This document shows positions 10,830 to 21,620 of a DNA stretch of 64,000 bases, one piece after another. The DNA is from Verticillium longisporum (taxonomy: Eukaryota > Ascomycota > Sordariomycetes > Glomerellales > Plectosphaerellaceae), in the NCBI GenBank assembly GCA_019188255.1, contig JAETXT010000009.1, positions 3,720,001-3,784,000 of the forward strand. The letters run 5' to 3'. Every line of letters begins with the position of its first letter. The first letter of the stretch is position 1. The position numbers were made by a program, and so were the translations under genes. The notes under the pieces are model-generated. The model worked only from the letters and a program-made list of their open reading frames with translations, made no database searches and was not told the origin of the DNA.

Positions 10830-13763
10830 TGAAATGAAAAGTTCATCGACGTACATGAAATGTAGCCCGTGCCCATGACGCCTTACCTAATTTAATAGGC
10901 GTTTTATACTAAATAAATAGTAAGCTAATATTTAACTAGATATTATATAATAAATATATTATACTAGTAGGGGCCCCTATTCCTATAGGAAATTCCCTAT
11001 TTAAGCGAAGAATTAGCTATTAAGTTTAATAGCTTGTATTTCTTAATCGAGTTAATTACGTTATTACTCTCTAGGCTAATTCTATACTAAAATAGAGTCG
11101 TTTCTAGTACCTATTACGATTTTCAGAGCGCCTAAGCTCGTTAGCGAAGAAGATAATAAAATCGATTAAATCGTAATATTAATATTACTATTTCTCCTCG
11201 ACCTCCTATTATTACTATAATCGTTCTATAGAGAGGCTTTACGATAATAAGTAATTAAGTAAATAATAATAGCTAAATAGCTCGTAATAGCTTAGCTAGA
11301 GGGCCTAGAATATAGGTTTATAGGTATATTTCGGCTCTTAAAGCTAGAATTCCGAGTATTTATAAGCTAGGCTAGGAAGTATTATCTCGTCTAGGATTCT
11401 CGATATCGATCTATAGAATAGAAGCTATTAGTTTTTCTCTATATTATTAGCTATATAGTAATATAGAAGGTAATAGAGACGTTATTAAAAATCCCTTAGA
11501 ATAATATTCTAAGGATATTCGATGAAGTATTATAAGCTTTATATAAGCTCTATATTGAATTCGTTCGCCTTCTTAAAGATAAATTTATTAATAAATATAT
11601 TAAGCTAAATTCGTAATACTACTAATTTAATATCTATATTAGCGTTATCGATAGAATTTATATATTAGCCTTTATTAAGGCCTTTAAGAAGAATAGGTTC
11701 TTTAATAGGAAAGGAGGGATATTATAGAATATATTCGCTATTATAAGATTTAACTTTATATTCGCTTATATATTAATAGGCGTAGAGGGGTCTATTAACG
11801 ACTCGACCCTTCTAATATAGGCCTTAATAAGGTCCTTCCGAGTATTTAATAGCTATTTCTATCTCGTAGATAGCGGGTTCGTATAAGACCTATAAGGGTT
11901 CGTTATACTATTTATAGGATATTATTATTATCTTAGAGATTTCGAAAATATCGATTAAGATAGTTTATTAATAAAAGATAAATATAATTATATCTATATA
12001 TACCTTTATATTATTATTAAGAGGATATTTAGGGTCTTTAAGTATATATTTACGATATTAAGGAAAGGATTATTAGAATACTCGTTTACTATATAAATTA
12101 ATATTATATATACTATAATAGGTCTCTAGAACTTCCTATAAATAGAATATAATAGAATTAATAGATTAAAAGGTATAAATAGCCTTAGAAGTATTAATAA
12201 TATAAATATAGAAGAAGTTCTATATATAATAAAAGAGAGAATAGATATCTAGATTAATAATCGCTATAGGCTAGAAATTAAATATTAAGTAATAATTCTA
12301 TTTAATTATTAAAAGAATAGGACCTTAGTTAATAAGAAAGCTATATCTATATAAGATTATTCTATATATAATTAATATAGCTATTTATATTACTTAGAAT
12401 CTAGGATCCGAATATTAAACTACCTCTTCTACTATATTAGCTATTTCGCCTATATTACCCTCTTTACTATCTATATCGCTTATTATATTTATTTTCTTTA
12501 AAAATAATAATTAAGACCCCTATAATAGGTAATTAAAGGTCGAAGCCCTTAGCGGATTATACGAAAACTACTCCTTTACTTCTAAGAGGCTATTAAATCC
12601 GAGATCCTTCCTAAATCGTTACTTATAGAAGAATAATACTTATACTATTACCGCCTCTCCTTTTAATATTATAAGCCTATCTAGGCCCTTATAGATTACC
12701 TTTATAACTTCCGACTATTACTCCTTAGCTACTTTAGCCTAATAGCGCTACGAAGCTAATAAAGTAGCTAAAGAAGGTAAATCGAGATTAGAGAAATCGA
12801 TTCTTAGAGTAGAAGTCTCCGAATTACGCTCTAGATCCTATTTCTTATTCGCCCTCTCGATCTATAGCCTCTTAACCTCTATTCTAACGTTACTCTCGTC
12901 TCTAATAGAGCTCTATTAATAATAGTATTCCTATACCTCTAAGATATCTTCGCCTATTATATATAAATATAGCTATATAGCTTAATATAATAAGTCGATA
13001 TATAGGAACCTTTAAGATCTTATTTATAATATCCTTTTATTCCTTACTTTAAATATATCCTAGTTTATTTCCGAAATCGATATCCTATCTATAAAGTCGT
13101 TATATCCTACCCCCGATTTCTCTATAAGTAATAAAACCTTCTAATATTCTAAATAAAGATTCGAGTACTTTATAATAAGTTTATAAATAATAAAATCTAT
13201 TATAGAGAATATTAATTATAAATTAAGAAGGATTTCGCTAAATATAGATCTAAGAGTAATCTATTTATTATTTATTATAAAAAGCCTTCTTTCTATAACT
13301 AAATATTATAAACGCTTAAGGAAGAGCTTTATATACTTAGGTTACTATATAAATCGAGCTTACGGCCTATTATTTTAGGAGGGTTTCGGCTCTATTAATA
13401 TATAGAAAAGAGGTTTAAATACTTCTTAAAGAATAGCTTCTTCGTTATTATTAATAAATAGGTCGATTTCATTATCGAGATTAATTATAGTTTAGCTAAG
13501 AGCTATAAGGACTCGCTCTTTATCGCTTATTATAATTATAGGGGTCGTTTTAATAATAAATAGGTATAAATTTATATAATAGAGGTATAGAACTAATTAC
13601 ATTAATTATACTTTACGATTAGAATTAAAATAGCGAAGCTTAATATAGAATGGAAGAATCTTATTCCGACTATTTAAAATAGAGGGAGAAAAGCAGGGGT
13701 TTAGAGGTACTTCTAAAATAGCCCGCTAGCACCGTTTAGAGGAAGTACTATTAAGCTAATAGC

Positions 13764-13795
13764 TTTTCAATTCAATGGCTGAGAGGATTAGGGCC
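13764..13795. repeat. Right terminal inverted repeat of the Harbinger element
   Basis: Reverse complement of the left end with one transition (CCTAATCC for CCTGATCC), followed by TTA. Confidence 0.88.
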
Positions 13796-13875
13796 TTATG
13801 AACCGAATAAAAAGTCAATTTAATCAACCTGCGCTATCTGCTGACGAGACCCTATCCAATACGGCTCTCAGAGAC

Positions 13876-14910
13876 TCAAGCCTTCCCATCAATGTTGAAC
13901 ACCAGCTTCTCGCCGCTGACTTTCTTCTCTTCTAGTAGTTTGAGGCCTTCTAGGATGCCGCCCAGTCCGCTAGTTAGAACCTTGGGCTTGTGCACCTTAA
14001 CCTTGCCTTCGGCCAAGAGGTTATTGGCAAGCGGCAGGAAGTTCTCGGCAAAAGCCCTATCCTCCTGGCTTCCCTTCCACGAGCCGAAAGCCTCAAAGTC
14101 TTCGCCAAAGATAGTGTATCCGAGGGTCCAGCGATCCTTAACATTCTCCCTCTCAACCTTGATCGCGAGAAGGGAAGAGTAGTCTCCACCTCTAGTGGAA
14201 ATGGCATCGTCGCAGAACTTGGCAGCTGACTCGGTGGCAATCGTGTCAAGAACTAACTTCAGATTGTTATTAGTGAACTTGCGGATCTCCGCGCCAGCTG
14301 CGGAGTCTCGTGAGTTGAAGACAGCGTCAGCTCCAAGGGACTTGAGCAGATCAAAGTTGTAGGGTGATGCCGTCGCGATGACCTGGTACCCCGAGAGCTT
14401 GGCAAACTGGATGGCGAGCGTGCCGGTAGCCGTGGATCCGCCGTAGATGAGGAGAGGGACAGGTGTAGTGATCGGTGCGGTCGGCAGGTTCAGCTTTAGG
14501 CTCTGGTACAGGCTCTGGCCGACAGTTGCGACGCCGACGCCGGGCGTGGCCGCCTCTTGGAAGCTTAGGTTGTCGGGGATGATGTTGCTGACATCGCCCT
14601 TGACCATGATGTACTCGGCAAACGCGCCATCCTCATGCTGGACCGAATTGCCGCCGTGGACAAACCCATGAACGCGATCGCCCTTCTTAAAAGGCTTTTT
14701 GATGCTAGTGCCGACCTCTTCGACGATGCCAGCATAGTCGCAGCCAATGAGAGAACTAGCGTCGGCGATGTGCTTAATGTGCACCCAGTCGGTCGGGTTG
14801 AGGGCCACACTGACCGTCTTGACTAGCATGTACTCGTCCCTCGGTTTGGGGAGAGGCCGGTCAGTGACAAGGCTGGCCTGGCCTGGAGAAGTGACGACGA
14901 TGGCCTGCAT
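13876..14910 (-). CDS. Medium-chain dehydrogenase/reductase, zinc-independent quinone/enoyl reductase type, 344 aa
   Basis: This is an NAD(P)H-dependent oxidoreductase of the MDR superfamily, close to fungal trans-acting enoyl reductases and ToxD-like proteins. The start is the Met of MQAIVVTSPGQASLV; the 56 upstream codons are 5' leader. The catalytic GroES-like half includes NPTDWVHIKH and GCDYAGIVEEVG. The nucleotide-binding motif is YGGSTATGTLAIQFAKLSGY, followed by the recognition loop ATASPYNFDLLKSLGADAVF. The C-terminus KVHKPKVLTSGLGGILEGL is typical. No structural-zinc cysteine cluster is seen. It is one exon with no lesion, and its stop lies only 80 bases from the Harbinger terminal repeat. 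No polyketide synthase is in the window, so a role in secondary metabolism cannot be asserted. Confidence 0.88.
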   Translation of the reverse strand: MQAIVVTSPGQASLVTDRPLPKPRDEYMLVKTVSVALNPTDWVHIKHIADASSLIGCDYAGIVEEVGTSIKKPFKKGDRVHGFVHGGNSVQHEDGAFAEYIMVKGDVSNIIPDNLSFQEAATPGVGVATVGQSLYQSLKLNLPTAPITTPVPLLIYGGSTATGTLAIQFAKLSGYQVIATASPYNFDLLKSLGADAVFNSRDSAAGAEIRKFTNNNLKLVLDTIATESAAKFCDDAISTRGGDYSSLLAIKVERENVKDRWTLGYTIFGEDFEAFGSWKGSQEDRAFAENFLPLANNLLAEGKVKVHKPKVLTSGLGGILEGLKLLEEKKVSGEKLVFNIDGKA

Positions 14911-16128
14911 TTCGAATACAGATACTGTAGTGGATTGGATGACGAGGCGGAGGGAGGGATTGGGGAGTGCTGCGACTGAAACTTCGCGAGCTTTCGATTT
15001 CTTTTTTATACCGCTCGTCATCGACGTTAATAGCACCATGCATGCGGTAGGCAATCCACTTGGCGTCAAGTACATCAATCAGTAAGACACTGCCTCATAA
15101 CGTTATGACTTGGAGGTGGGGTTGCTTTACCCATTTAGGCACTTCGTCATCGGCTATCCTCTGTATGATTGGTTTCCGCCCTGATTAAAGAAGGAGATCT
15201 GCCCGATGCTTAGCAATTGGCCATCAAAGTTGTTCCGTCAGGGACTTGGTAGCTAGTGTTGACGGTACAGATATATAATCAACTTCGTCTGTATGCTGTT
15301 TACAGTCGTAGGACTCGGCACCAGCCCTAAGCATGACGAATGCTCGTGGGGTATCGATTTTTGGTTGTTTAGTAATCCCAATCGTGCATCACCGGCTCGA
15401 GGAGGACAACAGTGGCTGCAGAGAGGTGAAAACGCCATAGGGCTAAAATGCTGGGCCGACCAAGGAAAGCTCTGGCTGTTGCTGAATTACGAGGCCTGGT
15501 TGACCAAGAATAAGATATGCTTGCAAGAAGTACTGCGCGGCGTTGAGGCTGGGCAAACACGTGCTACCAGCTCCTACGCCAACTCGACGGGTTCCCGGCC
15601 GCTGTGAGGGGGCCGGTATTCTCGGCTACAGACAGCCACCGCAGAATCTATAGCACATGCTTTTGGCCCCAGCAGAAGCTTTCTCTAAGCGATTGAGGCA
15701 TTCCCTGAGGAAGAAAATTGTACCCGGAAGATCTCCAACAAGTGAGAGGATTGCCTGCTCGAAAAGATCACAACCTTGAAGCCTGTCTCGTCCTCGACTT
15801 TAGGGCCACTTTCCACGAAGATAGCGTCCCTCCTGGGCAATGTTGAAGGATCACTCCGAACACTGCATCGTAGGAGAAATTGCAAACAACGACCTGTCAA
15901 GTCAGGCGGACAAGACGCGCAACTCCGTCCTGCAACCTGTTACTCAAGACGGCAAGGGCTCTGGAACTTGCCAGGGGCAGAAGCGAGACGGTCGAGCCAG
16001 ACATTGGAGTTGACATGACCATGATTGTCTAAAGACGGATCTCGGTGTGCTGGCACCCGCTTGAGTCGAAACAAGAAGGCAGGTGTGATCCCCATTCGCG
16101 GCCAAAGCCCGAGTGCAACGCGAGGTTA
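14911..16128. other. Intergenic
   Basis: 5' flank of the reductase gene, up to the MITE. The 104-codon plus-strand frame at 15293 and the minus-strand frame at 15685 have no recognisable content, and I see no RNA gene. Confidence 0.4.
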
Positions 16129-16583
16129 CAGCTCACAGGGGGGTGACTAAAGTTCAACCCGACTAATTCGGAGAAAGCTCGAAGCGATAGTTAGCATAAT
16201 TTAGAAGAGAATACATAACTACACAGTAGCAAAACTAATATATACTATACCTAAGACTTTTTTTTAATAAGGTCTTTAATAGAAATAATAGATAAATATT
16301 TAAGAAAAAAAATATTAAGTATATACCTAGTATATACCTAGTATATGCCTATTAGAGCCTAGTCCCTAAAGTAGGTCAGGTATATGCCTAGTATATGCCT
16401 AGCATATACTTAATATATCCTTTAAATATTTTATTTCTTATTATAATCTTTTTCTAAGATTATACTGTGCTTAGTGTATAAGGTCTGTGCACTTGAATTT
16501 ATGCATGCTAAGCCAGTCCTTTAACCCCCCCGACGTTTCTCCGAATTAGTCGGGTTGAACTTTAGTCACCCCCCTGTGAGCTG
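16129..16583. mobile_element. MITE with 48-bp perfect inverted repeats
   Basis: A 455-bp element. The left repeat (16129-16176, starting CAGCTCACAGGGGGG) and the right repeat (16536-16583) are perfect reverse complements over 48 bases. The interior is AT-rich, non-coding, and holds tandem copies of an 11-bp unit GTATATACCTA/GTATATGCCTA facing each other across about 16310-16425. The left flank is TA and the right flank CA. A CAG start at a TA target would fit a pogo/Fot1-related non-autonomous element if one flank mutated. The ends are unrelated to the Harbinger ends at 10.8-13.8 kb. Confidence 0.88.
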
Positions 16584-17623
16584 CACCCCGGTGCAACGCA
16601 ACATCCGTCGGAGCCAGAGTTTGATGCGGTTGCCTCGAGTCAGCGTGTAAAAACACCACTGTCATGGCAAAGCAACACAGACGGTCAAACGTGTCGAGGT
16701 GCCAAGAGGCCCGAGTACAACTCTGATTACGCTCAGACGCGCTTCATTCTGTGAAGAGCTCTGGGCACTGCAACAGTTTATAAGCTCGAAACCTTGTAGT
16801 CAACAGAAAGCAGCTCCCCCCTTCGACCCAATCAAGCCCGTGCCATCGCAGTCTAGACGGTGGCGTAGGGGGCCAGATCGCGTCGCACACGTGGCGTTGG
16901 AGGTTCCAGGTGGTTGTGTCCCGTCTCCAACGGAAAGACCGCTACTCGGGGTTCGTCCGACTCCTCGTACACAGCGTCCTGACTCGCGGGACCGGCTTAG
17001 GCTTCGACAGTGCATTGGGGGCGTAGATGAAGAATTTCCCAGTCCGCATGGACTGCACAAGACACTCGGGTCATCTGTGCTGACTTGATCAGTAGGTACA
17101 TTTTGGGGCTGTCGTTCCCCCGAGCAGGCCCAGCGAGCGAGCTCCGCGTCTGAGGACTCGGCCGTAAGGCTAAATCAATCCGAGTCTGCAAATTCAAGGC
17201 GGGGAGCGCTGGTGGGCGAGATAGTCACTGGGACACCATGGTGGATTTCCCGCACTTCAATGCCAGAACCAAGCTGGAGCTGTGGCTTGAGCAATTACGC
17301 ACCTCGCCGAGTCTGGCAGAGATGACGACTCCTCAGCCTCGGTCATCGTCTGCCGAGTCTGCGCCGCAGCAGAACTTGAGATGGTGCCTGGATGCCAAGT
17401 CTTCAAGGATCGCATAGATGACAAACCCAACAAGGGAATGTCCCAACGTTTCGGTTCCGAGCCACATTGGGATGTGTGTCCCTGATGGCACTTATTCGTA
17501 CTCTTTGCGCTTCCCAGTACACGCTACAGGCGGCGCGCGCACTCACATCGTAGCAGGCAGAGAAGGGGGGAAAAGAACAAGTTTGAACAAAGTGGAATGT
17601 TTTGGGTATCATTGTGCGTGCAA
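16584..17623. other. Intergenic
   Basis: This lies between the MITE and the 3' end of the seven-helix protein gene. The 129-codon frame at 16699 has no protein-like features. Nothing else is supported. Confidence 0.4.
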
Positions 17624-19336
17624 TCAGTCCGGTGATCTCCTCGGTGCCGTTCCCCACCGATCGTACCACCTCTTCTTCTTCCCCCTCCCCCCATCTCGAT
17701 CCCTCGGCCTCCCTATGCTCCAGCGTCTGTCCCCCCAGTCCCTCCTCTCCCCGCGCAAGCCGCCCCTGACGTGCCGCTTGCCCTCCTCCTCGACGACCTG
17801 CAGGCTATACGCGCCCGCCGCCGACCTCGTCTCGCCGTCCCGGCCCAGGCCAAACGCGACGTACGTCTCCCTCGGCGCAGGCGGCACCTCGTACAGCATG
17901 CCCGTCCTCGAGTTGAACGAGAACGTCCTGTTGCCCGCCGGCGGCGGCGAGTACCCCGCCTCCCCCGGCGACAACGGCGGCAGCTGTCCGGCGCTCGCGG
18001 CCGCGGCGGCCACAATGTCCGTCAGCTCGAGCGTGACGCCGTTCTGGTGCTGCCCGTGCGGCGTGCTGACGCGCACGCGTCGCCGGTAGGTTTGGTCGAG
18101 GTCGGCCTCGACGTCGTCGGTCATGCTCGACGCGGTACGGACGCCGCCGCCGCTCGAGTCGAGCGATTCGGTAAAGGTGCCCTCGGCGATGACGCCGCAG
18201 TTGCGGTTGCGCGCAATCTTGCCGATGAGATCGGCCATGGACATTTCAATGTTGAGCTTGACAATGTAGGCGAGGGGGTGCACTTGCTAGAGGGGAACGT
18301 GTTAGCCTTCGAAGACAGCGGACGACTCGATGCTACCGGAGCAGCAGCAGCAGCAGCAGCACGTACCATGTACACAAACGAGTTGCCAAGGCTCATCATG
18401 CCAATAATAAAGACGTCCATGCTCAGGGAGAAGCCGACGATGAACATGTTGAAGCGGACGAGGGAGCGGTACTTGGTGAGGCCGTGCATGATGAGGTTCT
18501 TCTTGACAATGTGGATAAAGTACAAGTTGAGCATGGCGTCGACGATGAGGTAGATGCCCTTCTCGCAGCGGTCACACCACTCGTTGATGTGGACGTAGCG
18601 CTCCGAGATTTGCAGGCGCGCGGGGATCCAGATGCAGTAGACGGATATGTTGAGGAGGGTGATGAGGGCGGCGATGCCCCGTTTCAGGCGCGAGGCCCTG
18701 TTGGGATCCGTCATGAGGATGGCACATCGGTTGACGATGATCTGGAGGAGGAACTGGACCTGGAGCGCCCACATGGTCACTGGGAAGGGGGGCCCGTGTT
18801 AGTGGTTTCCTTCCTGTCTGCCAAGCCAACATGACGATGACGGGATCGGGGAGGGTTCACCCACAGATGGTAAAGTAAAATGCAAAGCTGGAGTGACGGT
18901 CAGCCTTGTGTGTTCTTCTCACATGCATTGCACCCCCGTAGCCGCAGGATGCAGCGGCAGTCACAAACGCAGGACTGAACCCCTGCAAGACCAAACGTCC
19001 AAGGAAGATGGACAAGCCAAGGACAAGCCAAAAAAAAAAAAAAGGGCCAAGATTGGAGGCAACGTACCTAGGGGGTATAACGTGAAGCAGATACAGGAAA
19101 CAGATAATGGCAAAGACGAGGCAGACGGCAATCTCGAGCCAGATCATCCACACATAGGCATTGCGCCAGACGCGCATACCGTGACGGCGCCACACATGTT
19201 TCGTCTGCTTCGCGGCCGTCCACGTCGTCAGCCAGCCAAAGCCAATAGTGAAGCCAAGGGCGAGTGAGGCGATGATGATGTCGTAGCGGGAGACCTCCTC
19301 GAGGACGAAATGTGGAGGAATCAGAGTCTTCATCAC
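17624..19336 (-). CDS. Seven-transmembrane fungal integral membrane protein
   Basis: A polytopic membrane protein of a family common in filamentous ascomycetes and usually annotated only as integral membrane protein; its ligand or role is unknown. Four exons fit in phase: 19336-19068, 18887-18865 (only 23 bases, giving FAFYFTI), 18779-18367 and 18286-17624. The tiny exon 2 uses donor GTGGGT, which yields AFYFTILTMWALQVQFLL across the joins. N-terminal sequence is IPPHFVLEEVSRYDIIIASL. Helices include SLALGFTIGFGWLTTW, MIWLEIAVCLVFAIICFLYL, ALITLLNISVYCIWIP and FNMFIVGFSLSMDVFIIGMM. A conserved loop reads RLQISERYVHINEW. After VHPLAYIVKLNIEMSMADLI a 170-residue hydrophilic cytoplasmic tail follows. 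Signalling receptor function is possible but unproven. Confidence 0.8.
18341..18361. repeat. (GCA)7 microsatellite inside an intron
   Basis: Seven GCA triplets (CTG on the gene strand) begin at the fifth intron base after the GTACGT donor of exon 3. Length variation here would not alter the protein directly. Confidence 0.8.
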
Positions 19337-21620
19337 GGGCGCCGCCTATCGCGAGGCGGAGGGGAGGCGGCGGCGGTGGTGGAGGAGGGGAGGAGTGGCG
19401 GAGGCTCAGGCGACGGATGAGGCGTCACCATGATCTGCGGCATGCGCTCGCAAAGGGCGAAGGGGGGGGACGGGGACGACGATACTTCTCTAGATCGTCG
19501 CCATGGATTGAAAAGGGAGGCCGCTTAGAGTGTTATAGTCGCTGGACGAGGGAGGATGGGGTGAGAGAAACTGGCCAGGGGGGGGGGACAACCTTGTTAA
19601 AGGGCAATTGGGGACCCCAGGTGAGTGCCGACCGGGATGGACGTGGTAGGTTCCGCGGATAATACGTAGGAAAACAAAAAAGTGACGGGTTGACAGCCAC
19701 AAGAAACAAGCAAAAGCCCCAAGCGGGAAAGGGAGGGACGGACAGGTCAGGGATCAGTCCGGGGTTGACGACTGCTCTGGTTGGAGGCAGGACGGATGGG
19801 CGACTTCTTTTTTGCTGTGTAGCGAGGAGACGGTAGACGGCTTTCGTTCGCGCCGTTCTTCCTTGTGATCTGCGCAGGTGGTGAACCTGTCTCAAAGGTA
19901 GCAGCACGACCCTGAGCCCAGGACCAGGCGCTGGGGGCGGTAGACTCGGCAAGACACGACGCCACCAGATGCTCAAGATGGTAGTAGTCAGTGCTGAACT
20001 CTGCGCCAGCGAAAGGGAACCCTAAGATGTAGTAGGTATGTGGGCGTGCGCGAGTCGGCGGAGTGGTGGAACCGCCGTCAAGCGTTGCTTTTGGGCTGTT
20101 CCAGGCTTGATGCTCGATTTCAGCGAAAGAGGCCCCAGAGGGTTTGGTGGGAGAGGAGACACGCTTGTGGAAACATCAACGGCGGCGAGTGCCTCAAGAT
20201 GAATGCTGAGGGATGAGAAAAAGGCACCGTCCGTTCTTCGGCCGACGCGCATTCGGGGAGGGACGAGGGTAACATGGATGCTAGTCATGGGCGCTCGCTG
20301 TGACAGTGAACCGCGGAACTGGCTCATCTCTTTTGGACTTTCCAATCACCAGGTGAGGCACGGAGAAAGAGAGAAACCCAGATAGAGCCTAGCCCAGCCC
20401 TGCCTGGCTCCAGGTCGTTCGTTGTCACCATTACGAGTGCGGCAGAGCTTGAAGAGCCTGGAGGGGTGGGCATCGGGGCTGGAGAGCACACTTCATTTGC
20501 ACACCGCCCATACTAAGCTGAGCAAAACTCTACGAGACATATTGTGAGTGACAAACCGGTACCTTGTTCATCAGTGCCTGGTCCTACTCAAGGTAATGAA
20601 TGACGTGGCGCATCGTCTGCCATGAAGAACAAATGAAGCCCTGAAGGTTCAAGAGCTGCTAACGATTCCCGCAGGCAGGATGAGCGACTTCCATCGTTTG
20701 TAGTGGCTGTCGTCCAGACTAGACTTGTTAGGATCACAGCGATGTAAGTGCGCGCGACTCAGGTCACCGATGGACGGGTACGAGACTTTTTTTTTCATCT
20801 GCGATTCCCCAAGAGGGGGTCGCCGGCCGAGAGTGTTGAAACTTGCGAGCCATAGTAGACAACCCAGCGCAAAGACAGCTAGCTTGAGGGCCGGGGGACC
20901 TCACAGATGGTCTCAGCCGCGCTCGATGCCCCATCTACCTCTTAGTCTGATGATCAGCCGAACCTTAAGAGCCACCCCGGTATCCGCCGTTGCAACGAAC
21001 CAAGACCCAGATGCGACTGCCCAAGAGGGCGGAAGAGCGATGAAAATGAGGTCATGATCCCTGCGCTCACGTCCGGGAACTCCCCCCTCCGTCGGCCTGC
21101 TATCCGGAGACGGAATCTGCCAATACGTACGAGCGTGCCGCTTCGACCCGAGTGCCTGGTGTCGGAGGAGTTCTGTGTGACCATTTGACTTTATCCGCCT
21201 CCTGCTAGTCGTGTCCGACATGCCAGATGACAGAGACGTTGCACCGCGCAACCCCCTACACAGCCGCGAGCCACGGAAGCTCGAGCCACGAAAGCGCTGG
21301 AGCGTAGAGATTGCATTGTGTCGGGCATTCTGAGTGATCGTCACTTGTTGATCTGAGGGCCATTGGGTGTCCAGGTCAATCGGACAGGCTAGGGGCTCGT
21401 TCCCCTTGCTTCCGCTTCTTGGCATGGGCTCTGTCGCCGCCCGCTGGCCCAGCCAGTCTGGGGAAAGGAAGCGCTCGGACTGGTATTTGCCCTGAACCTC
21501 GAGATGGCGCCGGGCCTCCCCAATGCCATCTATTCCAAAAGCGCATTTACCACTACAGGGCTTTTCACGTCGCCAATACTCGAGTACGAGGATTTAGCGC
21601 AGGCACGCAGCACCCTCTCA
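19337..21620. other. Intergenic
   Basis: A 2.3-kb stretch between the 5' end of the seven-helix gene and the 3' end of the acyltransferase gene. The part near 19337-19480 is purine-rich low-complexity sequence. The 170-codon minus-strand frame at 20913-21425 lacks recognisable motifs and is rich in Arg/Ser, as expected of a chance frame in GC-rich DNA. No RNA gene or repeat is seen. Confidence 0.4.

Larger units (their letters stand above)
10798..13795 (+). mobile_element. PIF/Harbinger DNA transposon, RIP-mutated, full length
   Basis: The ends are 32-bp inverted repeats, 10798-10829 (starting GGCCCTGATCCTC) and 13764-13795. They differ at a single G/A position. The trinucleotide TTA flanks both ends (10795-10797 and 13796-13798), the target duplication typical of PIF/Harbinger. 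Inside, nearly every CA and TG has become TA while CG remains, as RIP produces. Despite stop codons, plus-strand translation at about 11600-11960 shows a DDE_Tnp_4 (HARBI1-type) transposase relic. Recognisable pieces are VIDRIYILA, NRFFNRKGG, GVEGSINDSTLL and YLVDSGF. Conserved Asp codons at 11650, 11800 and 11869 are all in one frame. The rest (12.0-13.7 kb) probably held the second, Myb-like protein of such elements, but I cannot read it. Confidence 0.88.

Noticed and set aside
16699..17088. 129-codon plus-strand frame after the MITE
   Set aside because: No similarity to known domains and no codon pattern; not supported.
20913..21425. 170-codon minus-strand frame in the spacer before the acyltransferase
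   Set aside because: No domain, signal or conserved pattern; composition typical of a chance frame.
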